Shown here: in pieces, positions 35,504-44,117 of the stretch
How the letters are laid out: each line of letters begins with the position of its first letter
Numbering within the stretch: position 1 is the first letter of the stretch
Assembly: GCA_017512025.1 (NCBI GenBank)
Contig: JAFWHH010000008.1
Location: 124,001 to 188,000 of the forward strand
Origin: Clostridia bacterium
Lineage (GTDB): Bacteria; Bacillota; Clostridia; TANB77; CAG-508
Direction: 5' to 3'
Length of the DNA: 64,000 nucleotides
Notes under the pieces: generated by a model
Databases searched by the model: none
What the model saw: only the letters and a program-made list of their open reading frames with translations
Told to the model about the DNA's origin: nothing
Program-made: the position numbers and the translations under genes

Positions 35504-36142
35504 CTAAATATCCCCCAAAAGCCAACGCTGCAGAAGAACTAGATCACCCATCATAACATCGCCATCACCGTTCCAATCAGCCATAAAATAGGCAAACGGA
35601 TCACCCCAACCGTTCAGGAGACCCTTCTTCATCAGAACAAGATCAAACGAGTTAACACTACCATTGCAGTCGATATCGCCGATAACTGCTCCGTCATTGG
35701 AAAAGATATTTGCATTGAAAGAATCTGCATAGCTCATGTACAGTACCCTATTTGCTTTTGGTACGTACATTCTGAACATCTGATCTGCATCATTCTTATC
35801 AACAATGTAAATACGCTCTCCACCGCCGACTCTCAATGTCTCCCCATCTGCGGTAGTCAGAGTAACACCATCATCGAAATAGACAATGTCTCTGACATTT
35901 ACAGGGGTTTCGTTGAGATCCCGAATGGTAGTGACCACATCAGCTGCTTCAGTAGCCTCTGTGGTAATTGTGGTTGCCTCGGCAGATGTCTCTGCTTCAG
36001 CTGCTGTTGTTGTTTCCACCATGGCAATATTAGAGTCCATGGTGACTACTGAAGTGTCTGCGAATGCAGACAAAGTCATACTCGCACATGCAAGCGCTGC
36101 CATAGTCACCGAAGTGACCGCTGCAATGACTTTTTTCAGCAT
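35504..36142 (-). CDS. Secreted dockerin protein 3
   Basis: 212 residues: signal peptide (ends near TLSAFADT), an Ala/Thr/Glu linker, a more diverged version of the middle domain (VRDIVYFDDGVTLTTADGE, ERIYIVDKNDADQMFRMYV, VLYMSYADSFN) and a type I dockerin (GDIDCNGSVNSFDLVLMKK; DWNGDGDVMMGDLVLLQRW). Head-to-tail with genes 1 and 2. SD GAAAGGGGTTGG. The three together look like an array from successive duplications acquired as one block. Confidence 0.85.
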   Translation of the reverse strand: MLKKVIAAVTSVTMAALACASMTLSAFADTSVVTMDSNIAMVETTTAAEAETSAEATTITTEATEAADVVTTIRDLNETPVNVRDIVYFDDGVTLTTADGETLRVGGGERIYIVDKNDADQMFRMYVPKANRVLYMSYADSFNANIFSNDGAVIGDIDCNGSVNSFDLVLMKKGLLNGWGDPFAYFMADWNGDGDVMMGDLVLLQRWLLGDI

Positions 36143-36178
36143 GATTTTCCAACCCCTTTCTGTTGAAAGATAAGCTTA

Positions 36179-36207
36179 ATTATATTCCTTTTATTTTTTT
36201 ATGTCAA
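36179..36207 (-). promoter_or_regulatory. Promoter of dockerin gene 3
   Basis: Minus strand TTGACA (36202-36207), 17 bases, TATAAT (36179-36184): full consensus. Confidence 0.8.
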
Positions 36208-36220
36208 GTAATCCTCTTTA

Positions 36221-36249
36221 TTTACAAACAATATTTGTTGATATATAAT
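36221..36249 (+). promoter_or_regulatory. Promoter of the DUF84 NTPase and prs genes
   Basis: TTTACA (36221-36226), 17 bases, TATAAT (36244-36249), 30 bases before the ATG. Confidence 0.65.
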
Positions 36250-36278
36250 CCAACTGAAAAAGAATATGGAGGTGTTTT

Positions 36279-36812
36279 ATGAAAGTTTTAATTGGAACTC
36301 AAAATCCAGGTAAAGTTCAAGGTGCAAAAGAAGCATTTGAAAGATATTTTGAGAACTTCGAAATCGAAGGTATTCCTGTCTCTTCTGGAGTTAGTGATGA
36401 ACCAAAAAATGATGAGATTTATACAGGTGCTAAAAATCGTGTAAACAATTTAATCAGTTATTCAAAGGAAAACGATATCGATGCAGATTACTTCTTAGGA
36501 ATAGAGTCAGGTATTACAAATTTACTTGGTAAATGGGTTATTGTAAATATCGCAGTTATAAAAGATAAAAATGGATATGAAAGCTGGGGCTACAGTCCTG
36601 CCTTCCCTGTACCAGATAAATATGTTCAAGAAATACTTGATACAGATCTTGGACAAGTAATGGATAAAATTTTTAGTCAACATGAAATTGCAAAAGGAAA
36701 AGGCGGAATCGGATTTTTAACACATGATAAAATAACACGCTTTGATTTAACACGAGGAGCCTTCACAATGGCATTAACTCAGTTTGTTAATGATGATATA
36801 TGGAAAGACTAA
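36279..36812 (+). CDS. Inosine/xanthosine triphosphatase (DUF84, YjjX type)
   Basis: 177 residues. MKVLIGTQNPGKVQGAKEAF and YFLGIESGI, GWVIVNIAVI and KGGIGFLTHDKITR fit the DUF84/YjjX family of house-cleaning NTPases, which hydrolyse deaminated purine triphosphates (ITP, XTP). SD GGAGGTGTTTT before the ATG. Followed 34 bases later by prs; a nucleotide-metabolism pair. Confidence 0.88.
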   Translation: MKVLIGTQNPGKVQGAKEAFERYFENFEIEGIPVSSGVSDEPKNDEIYTGAKNRVNNLISYSKENDIDADYFLGIESGITNLLGKWVIVNIAVIKDKNGYESWGYSPAFPVPDKYVQEILDTDLGQVMDKIFSQHEIAKGKGGIGFLTHDKITRFDLTRGAFTMALTQFVNDDIWKD

Positions 36813-36846
36813 AAAAATTTAATATACTCAATATAAGGAGGATTGT

Positions 36847-37800
36847 ATGGAAAATATAAAAATATTTGCAGCAAGTGAATCTGCAAAAGATTTTACTCAA
36901 GAAATATGCGATTATTTAAACTTAGAGATGGGAAAAATAAATTCTTATAAATTTAAAAACGATAACAACTTTGTTCAAATTGGAGAAACTGTTAGAGAGC
37001 AAGATGTATATATTGTTCAATCAACAACACCACCTGTCAACGAAAGATTAATGGAATTGTTTATTATTATTGATGCAATGAAAAGAGCATCAGCTAGAAG
37101 AATCAATGTAGTTTTACCTTACTTTCCTTATTCAAGAAGTGATAAGAAAGATCAACCAAGAATTCCAGTAACTGCTAAATTAGTTGCTCAATTACTAGAA
37201 GCATCTGGTGCAAGTAGAGTAATAACTTGTGACTTGCATAATCCAGCAATCCAAGCATATTTTAATATTCAATGTGATAAATTATCTGGAGAATATATAC
37301 TAGAAAAGTACTTCCAAGATAAAAAGCTAGATAACTTGGTTGTTGTTGCTACAGACGCTGGTAGCTCTAAAAAAGCATATAAATACTCAGAATACTTCAA
37401 GTGCCCAATGGCATTGATAGATAAAAGAAGAACAGGAAATGATGATAATGCAAAAGCTATCAACATCATTGGTGATGTTCAAGATAAAAATGCTTTAATA
37501 TTTGATGATGAAATTAGTACTGGTGGCACTATGATGGAGGCTGTTAGAATTGTAAAATCTCATGGAGCCAAAGCAGTTTACGCTGGTTGTGTTCATCCAG
37601 TATTATGTGGAGATGCTATTGAGAAAATTAAAAATTCTGAACTTGAGGAGTTTGTTGTAACGAATACAATTCCAGTTGAAGATGAAAAAAGAATAGATAA
37701 ATTAACAGTTTTATCTATTGCTCCTCTATTTGGAGAAACAATTAAAAGAAATAATGAAGCAAGACCTATTGATGATTTATTTAGAGTAATTGATGAATAA
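36847..37800 (+). CDS. prs: Ribose-phosphate pyrophosphokinase
   Basis: 317 residues. RRINVVLPYFPYSRSDKKDQPRIPVTAK, TCDLHNPAIQAYFN, VVATDAGSSKKAYKYS and the PRPP loop ALIFDDEISTGGTMMEA are all present. It makes PRPP from ribose 5-phosphate and ATP. The SD AAGGAGGATTGT precedes ATG 36847. The KDQP motif (usually RKD(R/Q)) is normal. Confidence 0.97.
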   Translation: MENIKIFAASESAKDFTQEICDYLNLEMGKINSYKFKNDNNFVQIGETVREQDVYIVQSTTPPVNERLMELFIIIDAMKRASARRINVVLPYFPYSRSDKKDQPRIPVTAKLVAQLLEASGASRVITCDLHNPAIQAYFNIQCDKLSGEYILEKYFQDKKLDNLVVVATDAGSSKKAYKYSEYFKCPMALIDKRRTGNDDNAKAINIIGDVQDKNALIFDDEISTGGTMMEAVRIVKSHGAKAVYAGCVHPVLCGDAIEKIKNSELEEFVVTNTIPVEDEKRIDKLTVLSIAPLFGETIKRNNEARPIDDLFRVIDE

Positions 37801-37854
37801 ATAAAAAATTATAAATATAAATAACAAAAATAAAAAAGTAATAGATTATAAAAT

Positions 37855-37884
37855 AAAAAGACGAGTTGCCTCGTCTTTTTATTT
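37855..37884. terminator. Bidirectional terminator between prs and ileS
   Basis: AAAAAGACGA / TCGTCTTTTT with a 6-base loop, for two convergent genes. Confidence 0.88.
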
Positions 37885-37892
37885 TATCAAAA

Positions 37893-40640
37893 TTATTTTA
37901 ATGCATCGCTACATCTCTTGCATATTGTTGGGTGCTCTGGATTTAATCCAACTGTCGGAGAATATTTCCAACATCTCTCACACTTCTCACCTTCTGCAAC
38001 TTCAACTTTGATATCTTTCTTTCCTTCTACAAGTTCAAGACCTGAAACAATAAATACTGTTTCTAATAAATCTTTGTTATCATTTAAGAATTTGAATTCA
38101 TCACCTTCTGCTGATAAAACAACTTTAGCATTTAAAGAATGTCCTATTGTCTTAGCAGCTCTTGCTTCTTCAAGAACTTTAGCAACATCTTCTTTTAGCT
38201 TTAATATCTTATCCCATTTAGCTTCTAATTCTTTGTTTTCAAATGCAGGATTTACTTCTGGATAGAATGCAAGCATTACACTTTCTGTATTCTCTCCATC
38301 TTTATGTTTCATGAATTTCCATATTTCTTCAGCTGTAAATGCTGTCATTGGAGCAAGCATTCTAACTAAAGCATTTAATATTTCATACATTGCAGTTTGA
38401 GCAGCTCTTCTTTCAACAGAATCAGCTTTTGCTGTGTACAATCTATCTTTGATTATATCTAAATAGAAGTTACTCATATCAACAACACAGAATGTGTTTA
38501 TTGCTTGATAAGCTCTGTTGAAATCGTAATTATCATATGCTGCTGTACAATCAGCAACTAATTTGTTTAATCTTGTTAATGCCCATTTATCTATTTCTAA
38601 TAGATCTTCATAAGCTACTGGTTTATTTACATCAAAATCATCTGTATTTCCAAGTATATATCTAGCTGTATTTCTTATCTTTCTATAAACTTCAGCAACT
38701 TGTTTTAAGATTTCTTTTGATAATCTAACATCTGATTGATAATCTGATGAAAGTACCCAAAGTCTTAATATATCTGCACCATATTCATCAACAACTTCTT
38801 GTGGATCTATACCATTTCCTAAAGATTTATGCATTTGTCTACCTTGAGCATCAACTGTCCATCCATGTGTTAGAACTTGTTTATATGGAGCTTTTCCTGT
38901 TACAGCTATTGATGTTAATAATGATGATTGGAACCATCCTCTATATTGATCTGCACCTTCTAGGTATAAATCAGCTTCAGGTAATCCTCTTATAGCTAGG
39001 CATGTTTGATGTGTAGATCCTGAGTCGAACCAAACATCCATAATATCTGTTTCTTTTCTAAATTTTGTACAACCACATTCGCACTTAGCGCCTTCTGGCA
39101 ATAAATCTTTAACATCAGAATCGTACCAGATATTTGTTCCATGCTCTTTAACTAATCCTTCAATCTTAGCTAGAGTTTCGTCAGTAACATATGGCTTTTC
39201 ACAGTCTTCACAATAGAATATTGGGAATGGAACTCCCCATGTTCTTTGACGAGATATACACCAATCGTTACGCTCTTCAACCATTTTCTTGATACGCTCT
39301 TCTCCCCATCCTGGAATCCATTGTACAGTATCAGCAGCCTTGACAGCATCTTCTTTGAACTTTTCAACAGAAGCAAACCATTGCTTTGTAGCTCTGAATA
39401 TGATTGGCTTCTTACATCTCCAGCAATGTGGATATGAGTGATTTACTTTCTTTGTAGCAAGTAATAAATCATTTTCATCTAACCATTTTGTTATTTCTTT
39501 ATTTGATTTAGCATAGTACATTCCAGCAAACGGACCAGCTTCCTCTGTTTGGTGACCTTTATTATCAACACAAACTATCATCTCTAAACCATTCTTTAAT
39601 CCACAAGCATAGTCCTCTTTACCATAACCAGGAGCTGTATGAACCATACCAGTACCAGTTTCTAAATCAACATCAACTGTATCATGGCTACCCATAACAA
39701 CTTTAGACTCTCTTGGTAGGAATGGATGTTTACATCTAACACCTTCTAATTCTTTACCTTGAAATTCTTTAACTGTTGTATAGTCTTTTATTTCTGCAGC
39801 TGCCATAACCTTTTCAACAAGTTCAGTAGCCATCATTAATTTTTCACCATTAGCTTCAACTAAGCTGTATTTAAATTCTGGATTTAATGTTATACCTGTA
39901 TTTCCAGGTAATGTCCATGGTGTTGTTGTCCATATTACAAAATAAGTATCTCTTTCATCAAATAATCCAGCACCTTCTATAACTGGGAATTTAACATATA
40001 TTGTTTCTGAATCAACGTCTTTATATTCAATTTCTGCTTCAGCTAATGCTGTTTCGCAGTCTGTACACCAATAAACTGGTTTTAAACCTTGATATATATA
40101 TCCTTTTTTGTACATAGTACCAAATACTTCAAGCTCTTTAGCTTCCATCTCTGGTTGATATGTAATATAAGGATTCTTCCAATCAGCTAAAACACCTATT
40201 CTTCTAAATCCAGCAGTTTGTAATTTCATATAATCTTGGTTAAATTTCTTACAAGCATCTCTAAACTCAGAAATTGGCATTTCATCTCTATTTAATCCTA
40301 AACTATCAATTGCTTTTTTCTCTGTAGGCATACCATGAGTATCGAAACCTGGTATAAATGGAGTATAAAAACCTTTTAAATTTTTATATCTAACGATTGT
40401 ATCTTTTAATATCTTGTTTAAAGCATGACCAATGTGTATTCCACCATTAGCGTATGGAGGTCCATCATGTAATACAAATGGAGTTTTTCCTTCATTCTTC
40501 TTTAACATTTTTTCATACAAATCGTTTTCGAAAACCTCGTCAAATATCTTTGGCTCGTTTTCAGGTAAATTTCCTCTCATTGGGAAATCTGTTTGTGGCA
40601 AGTTTAATGTCTTACCATAATCCTTTTTCTCTTCACTCAT
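37893..40640 (-). CDS. ileS: Isoleucyl-tRNA synthetase
   Basis: 915 residues, class I synthetase of the bacterial type. HIGH motif in GGIHIGHALNKIL, editing domain with TTPWTLPGNTG, KMSKS site present as MHKSLGNGI, and a C-terminal zinc-binding CERCWKYS...CKRCSDAL segment. SD GGAGAGATTTG before ATG 40640. The 5' region is a T-box riboswitch with an AUC (Ile) specifier. The KMSKS Met-Ser positions read MHKSLG, normal for IleS. Confidence 0.98.
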   Translation of the reverse strand: MSEEKKDYGKTLNLPQTDFPMRGNLPENEPKIFDEVFENDLYEKMLKKNEGKTPFVLHDGPPYANGGIHIGHALNKILKDTIVRYKNLKGFYTPFIPGFDTHGMPTEKKAIDSLGLNRDEMPISEFRDACKKFNQDYMKLQTAGFRRIGVLADWKNPYITYQPEMEAKELEVFGTMYKKGYIYQGLKPVYWCTDCETALAEAEIEYKDVDSETIYVKFPVIEGAGLFDERDTYFVIWTTTPWTLPGNTGITLNPEFKYSLVEANGEKLMMATELVEKVMAAAEIKDYTTVKEFQGKELEGVRCKHPFLPRESKVVMGSHDTVDVDLETGTGMVHTAPGYGKEDYACGLKNGLEMIVCVDNKGHQTEEAGPFAGMYYAKSNKEITKWLDENDLLLATKKVNHSYPHCWRCKKPIIFRATKQWFASVEKFKEDAVKAADTVQWIPGWGEERIKKMVEERNDWCISRQRTWGVPFPIFYCEDCEKPYVTDETLAKIEGLVKEHGTNIWYDSDVKDLLPEGAKCECGCTKFRKETDIMDVWFDSGSTHQTCLAIRGLPEADLYLEGADQYRGWFQSSLLTSIAVTGKAPYKQVLTHGWTVDAQGRQMHKSLGNGIDPQEVVDEYGADILRLWVLSSDYQSDVRLSKEILKQVAEVYRKIRNTARYILGNTDDFDVNKPVAYEDLLEIDKWALTRLNKLVADCTAAYDNYDFNRAYQAINTFCVVDMSNFYLDIIKDRLYTAKADSVERRAAQTAMYEILNALVRMLAPMTAFTAEEIWKFMKHKDGENTESVMLAFYPEVNPAFENKELEAKWDKILKLKEDVAKVLEEARAAKTIGHSLNAKVVLSAEGDEFKFLNDNKDLLETVFIVSGLELVEGKKDIKVEVAEGEKCERCWKYSPTVGLNPEHPTICKRCSDALK

Positions 40641-40681
40641 TTCAAATCTCTCCTTTTCGTAATTTGATTAACTAGAGCAAA

Positions 40682-40965
40682 TAAACAAAAAAGCTATTCG
40701 TCTCTAGCAAAATACTAGGACGAATAGCAATAAATACTAATCCGCGGTACCACCTATATTAATTAATTTAGTTTGTGAAGTCCTAAATCAATTCTCTCAA
40801 ATCTTTTAACGCAAGAAATACGACTTAATTTACTCTATAAATTTCAATCAAGCAACAATAAAGGTGATAACATACAAATTATTATCTTACCGAAATTCCA
40901 CCAACTCTCCGGCTCTCTATAAGTTTTACTTTGAATGTGTTGTCCTTTATAAAGTTTTTAATATG
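40682..40965 (-). promoter_or_regulatory. T-box leader riboswitch of ileS
   Basis: The conserved T-box AGGTGGTACCGCGG is at 40742-40755 on the minus strand. The terminator stem GCTATTCGTC / GACGAATAGC (40693-40728) follows with a U-run. A stem I region with AGAGAGCCGG and GGTGG lies further upstream, and the likely specifier ATC (Ile) is at 40866-40868. Uncharged tRNA-Ile would stabilise the antiterminator. Confidence 0.93.
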
Positions 40966-40971
40966 TTATTA

Positions 40972-41000
40972 ATGATAACATGTTTTTATGTAATTTTCAA
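40972..41000 (-). promoter_or_regulatory. Promoter of the ileS T-box leader
   Basis: Minus strand TTGAAA (40995-41000), 17 bases, TATCAT (40972-40977). Confidence 0.65.
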
Positions 41001-41045
41001 GAGTATTTTAAATTTTTATATAAACCTTGTTTCCGTAAAAATCCA

Positions 41046-41078
41046 AAGGTGCGGTAGCAACAACTGCCACCGCACCTT
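41046..41078 (-). terminator. Terminator of the nucleotidyltransferase-like gene
   Basis: AAGGTGCGGTaGC / GCcACCGCACCTT with one mismatch and a 7-base loop, GC-rich and followed by a T-run on the minus strand. Confidence 0.85.
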
Positions 41079-41102
41079 GGTCCGTCTCTTATTCCCAATT
41101 AC

Positions 41103-41675
41103 TTACACACACTTTTCGAACTTGGGACGCTGATCTGCCGGAGTCTGAAGATATTCGGCCATCATGCATGCCTGCTTCAGACGCTTTTCCTGACTCCACG
41201 GACTGAATGCCGCGTACAGGACATACTGCATCTCCGGAGACACCATCTTGATAGTCACGCCGTCAATTTCGAAAGTCTCAACATCCTCTGCCTTCCACAC
41301 ATAGGTGAAATGAAAAGGATCCCTGATTCGCCACTCCGAGAACAAATCGAAGAACACACTCCCCAGCTTATACTTGTTAAAAAGCGTAGATGCGAAATGT
41401 GACTGATCACCTTTGACCAAGTCAACAGCATTCTTTGCCTTGACAACAGCAAGGGCCTTAGAAATGTCTTCCCAGTAGATCAGAATGTCGAAGTCGTGAA
41501 AATCAGTCGTAATGCCTCTGAAAAACATCGTCGACGAACAAGTCAGACACCACCGTACACCTGCTTTGCTGAACTCATCAGCAATGTACAGCAGAAACTC
41601 CTTTCTGTCCGCAAACTTTGTCTCTGTGCATAACGCCTTCATGTTCACATTAGCCTGTTCCTTGTAATTGCTCAT
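41103..41675 (-). CDS. Nucleotidyltransferase-like protein of foreign composition
   Basis: 190 residues. WCLTCSSTMFFRGITTDFHDFDILIYWED has the pattern of a nucleotidyltransferase (MNT/AbiEii-like) fold: Ser-rich strand-turn followed by a DxD pair. The rest (SVFFDLFSEWRIRD, VTIKMVSPEMQYVLYAAFSP) also fits such proteins. Substrate unknown; antibiotic adenylation or a toxin role are only possibilities. ATG 41675 has SD AAGGTGGATAACACTC. GC is 28 of 60 bases in 41221-41280. A lone gene with a full consensus promoter, between the ileS T-box and a lipoprotein gene. Confidence 0.6.
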   Translation of the reverse strand: MSNYKEQANVNMKALCTETKFADRKEFLLYIADEFSKAGVRWCLTCSSTMFFRGITTDFHDFDILIYWEDISKALAVVKAKNAVDLVKGDQSHFASTLFNKYKLGSVFFDLFSEWRIRDPFHFTYVWKAEDVETFEIDGVTIKMVSPEMQYVLYAAFSPWSQEKRLKQACMMAEYLQTPADQRPKFEKCV

Positions 41676-41748
41676 GAGTGTTATCCACCTTTCTATGATA
41701 AGATTTCGGCTTCTACTTCTTAAGAGCATTTTATACTCTTCACCGGCG

Positions 41749-41777
41749 ATTATAGTATACGTTATTTGGGGTGTCAA
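41749..41777 (-). promoter_or_regulatory. Full-consensus promoter of the nucleotidyltransferase-like gene
   Basis: Minus strand TTGACA (41772-41777), 17 bases, TATAAT (41749-41754). The leader of about 70 bases contains a small AAGAG/CTCTT hairpin. Confidence 0.8.
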
Positions 41778-41921
41778 TAAAAATTCGTCAAAAAATAGCA
41801 AAAAAATCTACTTATTTTTCAAAGTAAATTTTTATGTAATTTTATTATTTTAACTGTGCAATTTTTCTTTATTTTTTAGGCTTTTTCTATTGCATTTTTA
41901 TTTCATTTTTTATATTATAAG

Positions 41922-42608
41922 CTATTGATTTTGAAAACATCTCCAAGAAATTACTTTTACTTTATTTGTTTCTTTATCAATTTCAAATTCAAAATATTGG
42001 AACATTCCCACTTTATATTTGTATAACATTCCAAGGTTATCATAACCATCTCTCATATCTTTCTCAGTTGGATCTCCAAATACTTCAATAAGCTCATCGA
42101 GTGTACTTCCAATTGTTATTCCCTCATTTATTTCTATTTTACCCTGATAATCTTTATAATAGTATTCCTCCAAACGGAATCCACCAATATTAGCATCTGC
42201 ACATTTAACCGCTTCATCAGTATTATTAATTGGAATAACTGAAAATATTGTGCTTCCAGTCGTTGAATCCTTAAAGAAACCTCCGTTTAATGAATAGCTT
42301 CCTTTTTGTATATCAGTTTGAGCAGCATTGCTATCCTGTTTAAACCCTGCTATCTCAATATCCTTAACGAAGCTTTCTGTCGTATATTTTTGTCCATTAA
42401 TAATAAAGTAATATGAGCTCTTATCATTAATATTTACCTTGCCTTCTTTTCTTTCTACAGACTCTACATTTACTTCATTAGTCTTGTTTTCTTCAGTATT
42501 CTCTGTATCCTTATTGTTTATATTTATTTCAAAAAAACAACCCGAAAACAAGTACATACACGATGTTATTATTAACATATAAATCACAATTGAAATTTTT
42601 CTCTTCAT
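41922..42608 (-). CDS. Putative lipoprotein of unknown function
   Basis: 228 residues. Type II signal with lipobox FSGC (Cys near residue 24), an Asn/Glu/Lys-rich linker and a folded domain that contains GITIGSTLDELIEVFGDPTE, a sequence type seen in many lipid-anchored clostridial proteins, and the final FEFEIDKETNKVKVISW. No known family is named. SD GGAGGTTTTTTT before ATG 42608. It lies 50 bases after the alpha/beta hydrolase gene on the same strand. Confidence 0.75.
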   Translation of the reverse strand: MKRKISIVIYMLIITSCMYLFSGCFFEININNKDTENTEENKTNEVNVESVERKEGKVNINDKSSYYFIINGQKYTTESFVKDIEIAGFKQDSNAAQTDIQKGSYSLNGGFFKDSTTGSTIFSVIPINNTDEAVKCADANIGGFRLEEYYYKDYQGKIEINEGITIGSTLDELIEVFGDPTEKDMRDGYDNLGMLYKYKVGMFQYFEFEIDKETNKVKVISWRCFQNQ

Positions 42609-42661
42609 AAAAAAACCTCCTTTTTCATTAGTATAATCTCATTAAGCTAATTAAAGTATAT

Positions 42662-43552
42662 CTAATACTTCTTTAAAAAGTCAATTATTTCATTTGCTAA
42701 AATTTCTTCTTTTCCAACATAATTATGAGTGGCACCATCAATGTATCCAATATCTTTATTTTGATTACTTATTTTATTTCTACATACATTTGCAACTTCA
42801 TCAGCTGGCAAACTTATAAGCTCTTTATTATTTCCCCATCTCATAAATAAAGGAACACTTATTTTATTAAGCTCTGGGAATGAGAACTCCTCGTTTTGAT
42901 ATTGAGCAAAATTAATATCTTGATTATCTCTGTAGTATCTTAAGAATGTTTTAACACTTACATATGGTAAAAATGGAACTCTTGTCTCCATTATATAATC
43001 CAAATCTCCCTCTTTTTCCTTCTCAAGAGCTAAATCGATTATATTTATTTTAGGATTACTTTTTATCATTATTTTCATAACATCAACAAGATCAACTAAA
43101 GATAACAATAATACTGCTTTTATTGAATCTAATATTTTCGTGTTATTTTCTTCAACAAGTTTATTGTATGTATAAACTATCTTTGTTGAACCAAGGCTAT
43201 GACCTTGAAGATATATTTTTTTATAGCCTTTCTCTTTAAGAATATTTATAGCACCTAATATATCGTTATATGATTCAATCACATCCTCAAATACTGTTCC
43301 TTGCATTATTTTACAATCTTGCATACGTGCAGTATTAACAAGACCATTACCTCTATTATTAAAAGTTAAATAAGATATTTTATTATCTGTTGCATACTCA
43401 GCAATAATATCGTCTCTTTTCTTTAAACAATTGCTTCCCATTCCATGTACACATACGATAACTTCATCTTCATCATGCTCTTCACTCGTATGAAGAAGTC
43501 CAACTAATTTCATTCCATCTTCTGCGTTAAAATATACCTTTTCTATCCTCAT
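42662..43552 (-). CDS. Alpha/beta hydrolase
   Basis: 296 residues. Oxyanion region VCVHGMGSNC, nucleophile elbow IYLQGHSLGSTKIVY and a late His in IDGATHNYVGKEE give a Ser-Asp-His fold. It is probably an esterase or acyl hydrolase acting on an unknown small or lipid substrate. It follows the Tim44-like zinc-ribbon gene by nine bases and may be part of that operon. SD AGGAGAATAAA. Confidence 0.85.
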   Translation of the reverse strand: MRIEKVYFNAEDGMKLVGLLHTSEEHDEDEVIVCVHGMGSNCLKKRDDIIAEYATDNKISYLTFNNRGNGLVNTARMQDCKIMQGTVFEDVIESYNDILGAINILKEKGYKKIYLQGHSLGSTKIVYTYNKLVEENNTKILDSIKAVLLLSLVDLVDVMKIMIKSNPKINIIDLALEKEKEGDLDYIMETRVPFLPYVSVKTFLRYYRDNQDINFAQYQNEEFSFPELNKISVPLFMRWGNNKELISLPADEVANVCRNKISNQNKDIGYIDGATHNYVGKEEILANEIIDFLKKY

Positions 43553-43561
43553 TTTATTCTC

Positions 43562-44107
43562 CTAAATATCCATACTTGTTATTACCCAGTCATAGTTTTC
43601 AAGCTTCAATATTGTCCCACAATATGTGCAAACACCAGTCTTATTAACATCTAGATTTGCTCCACATGCAGGGCATCTTCTTGCAGCACCAAGAGATTTA
43701 TTATCCTTAATCTTTTCAAAAGTTAAATGATAATCTCTATCTGTTCTTGAAGAGTTATTTCCAGATAAATATCTTCTAGTTGCAAGACTTAAATAGTAAT
43801 TTAAGGCCTTTGAGTGAACAGTTACATCTATCTTAAATCTATCCTCTAGCTCCTCAATATTTGTAAGTTCAACTCCTGCAACATTTAATTCATCATATAT
43901 TTGAATTCTTCCATTTTCAACATCATTTTTTATTTTATTCAATATCTTTCCATACACCTCATCATTAACGAAATGTTTAACTGGAAGAGTTTTTCTGCTA
44001 ACCATTGATAACATTATTTGAATAAATTCATTTTCAACTTTTGACTTGAATTTAGACTCTGAAAATTCACTATCTTGTTTAACTAAATTATCTAATAATT
44101 CACTCAT
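43562..44107 (-). CDS. Tim44-like zinc-ribbon protein, short paralogue without a membrane segment
   Basis: 181 residues: a Tim44-like alpha/beta domain (about 10-130) and a C-terminal zinc ribbon CPACGANLDVNKTGVCTYCGTILKLENYDWV. No membrane segment. The two following paralogues (44118-45098 and 45138-46058) share the domain and zinc ribbon but add an N-terminal export or membrane part. SD AGGAGGTAAAATATG. The three form one operon. Confidence 0.8.
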   Translation of the reverse strand: MSELLDNLVKQDSEFSESKFKSKVENEFIQIMLSMVSRKTLPVKHFVNDEVYGKILNKIKNDVENGRIQIYDELNVAGVELTNIEELEDRFKIDVTVHSKALNYYLSLATRRYLSGNNSSRTDRDYHLTFEKIKDNKSLGAARRCPACGANLDVNKTGVCTYCGTILKLENYDWVITSMDI

Positions 44108-44117
44108 ATTTTACCTC

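Noticed and set aside
38747..38995. Small plus-strand open frames within ileS
   Set aside because: Antisense to a fully conserved ileS; no start signals.
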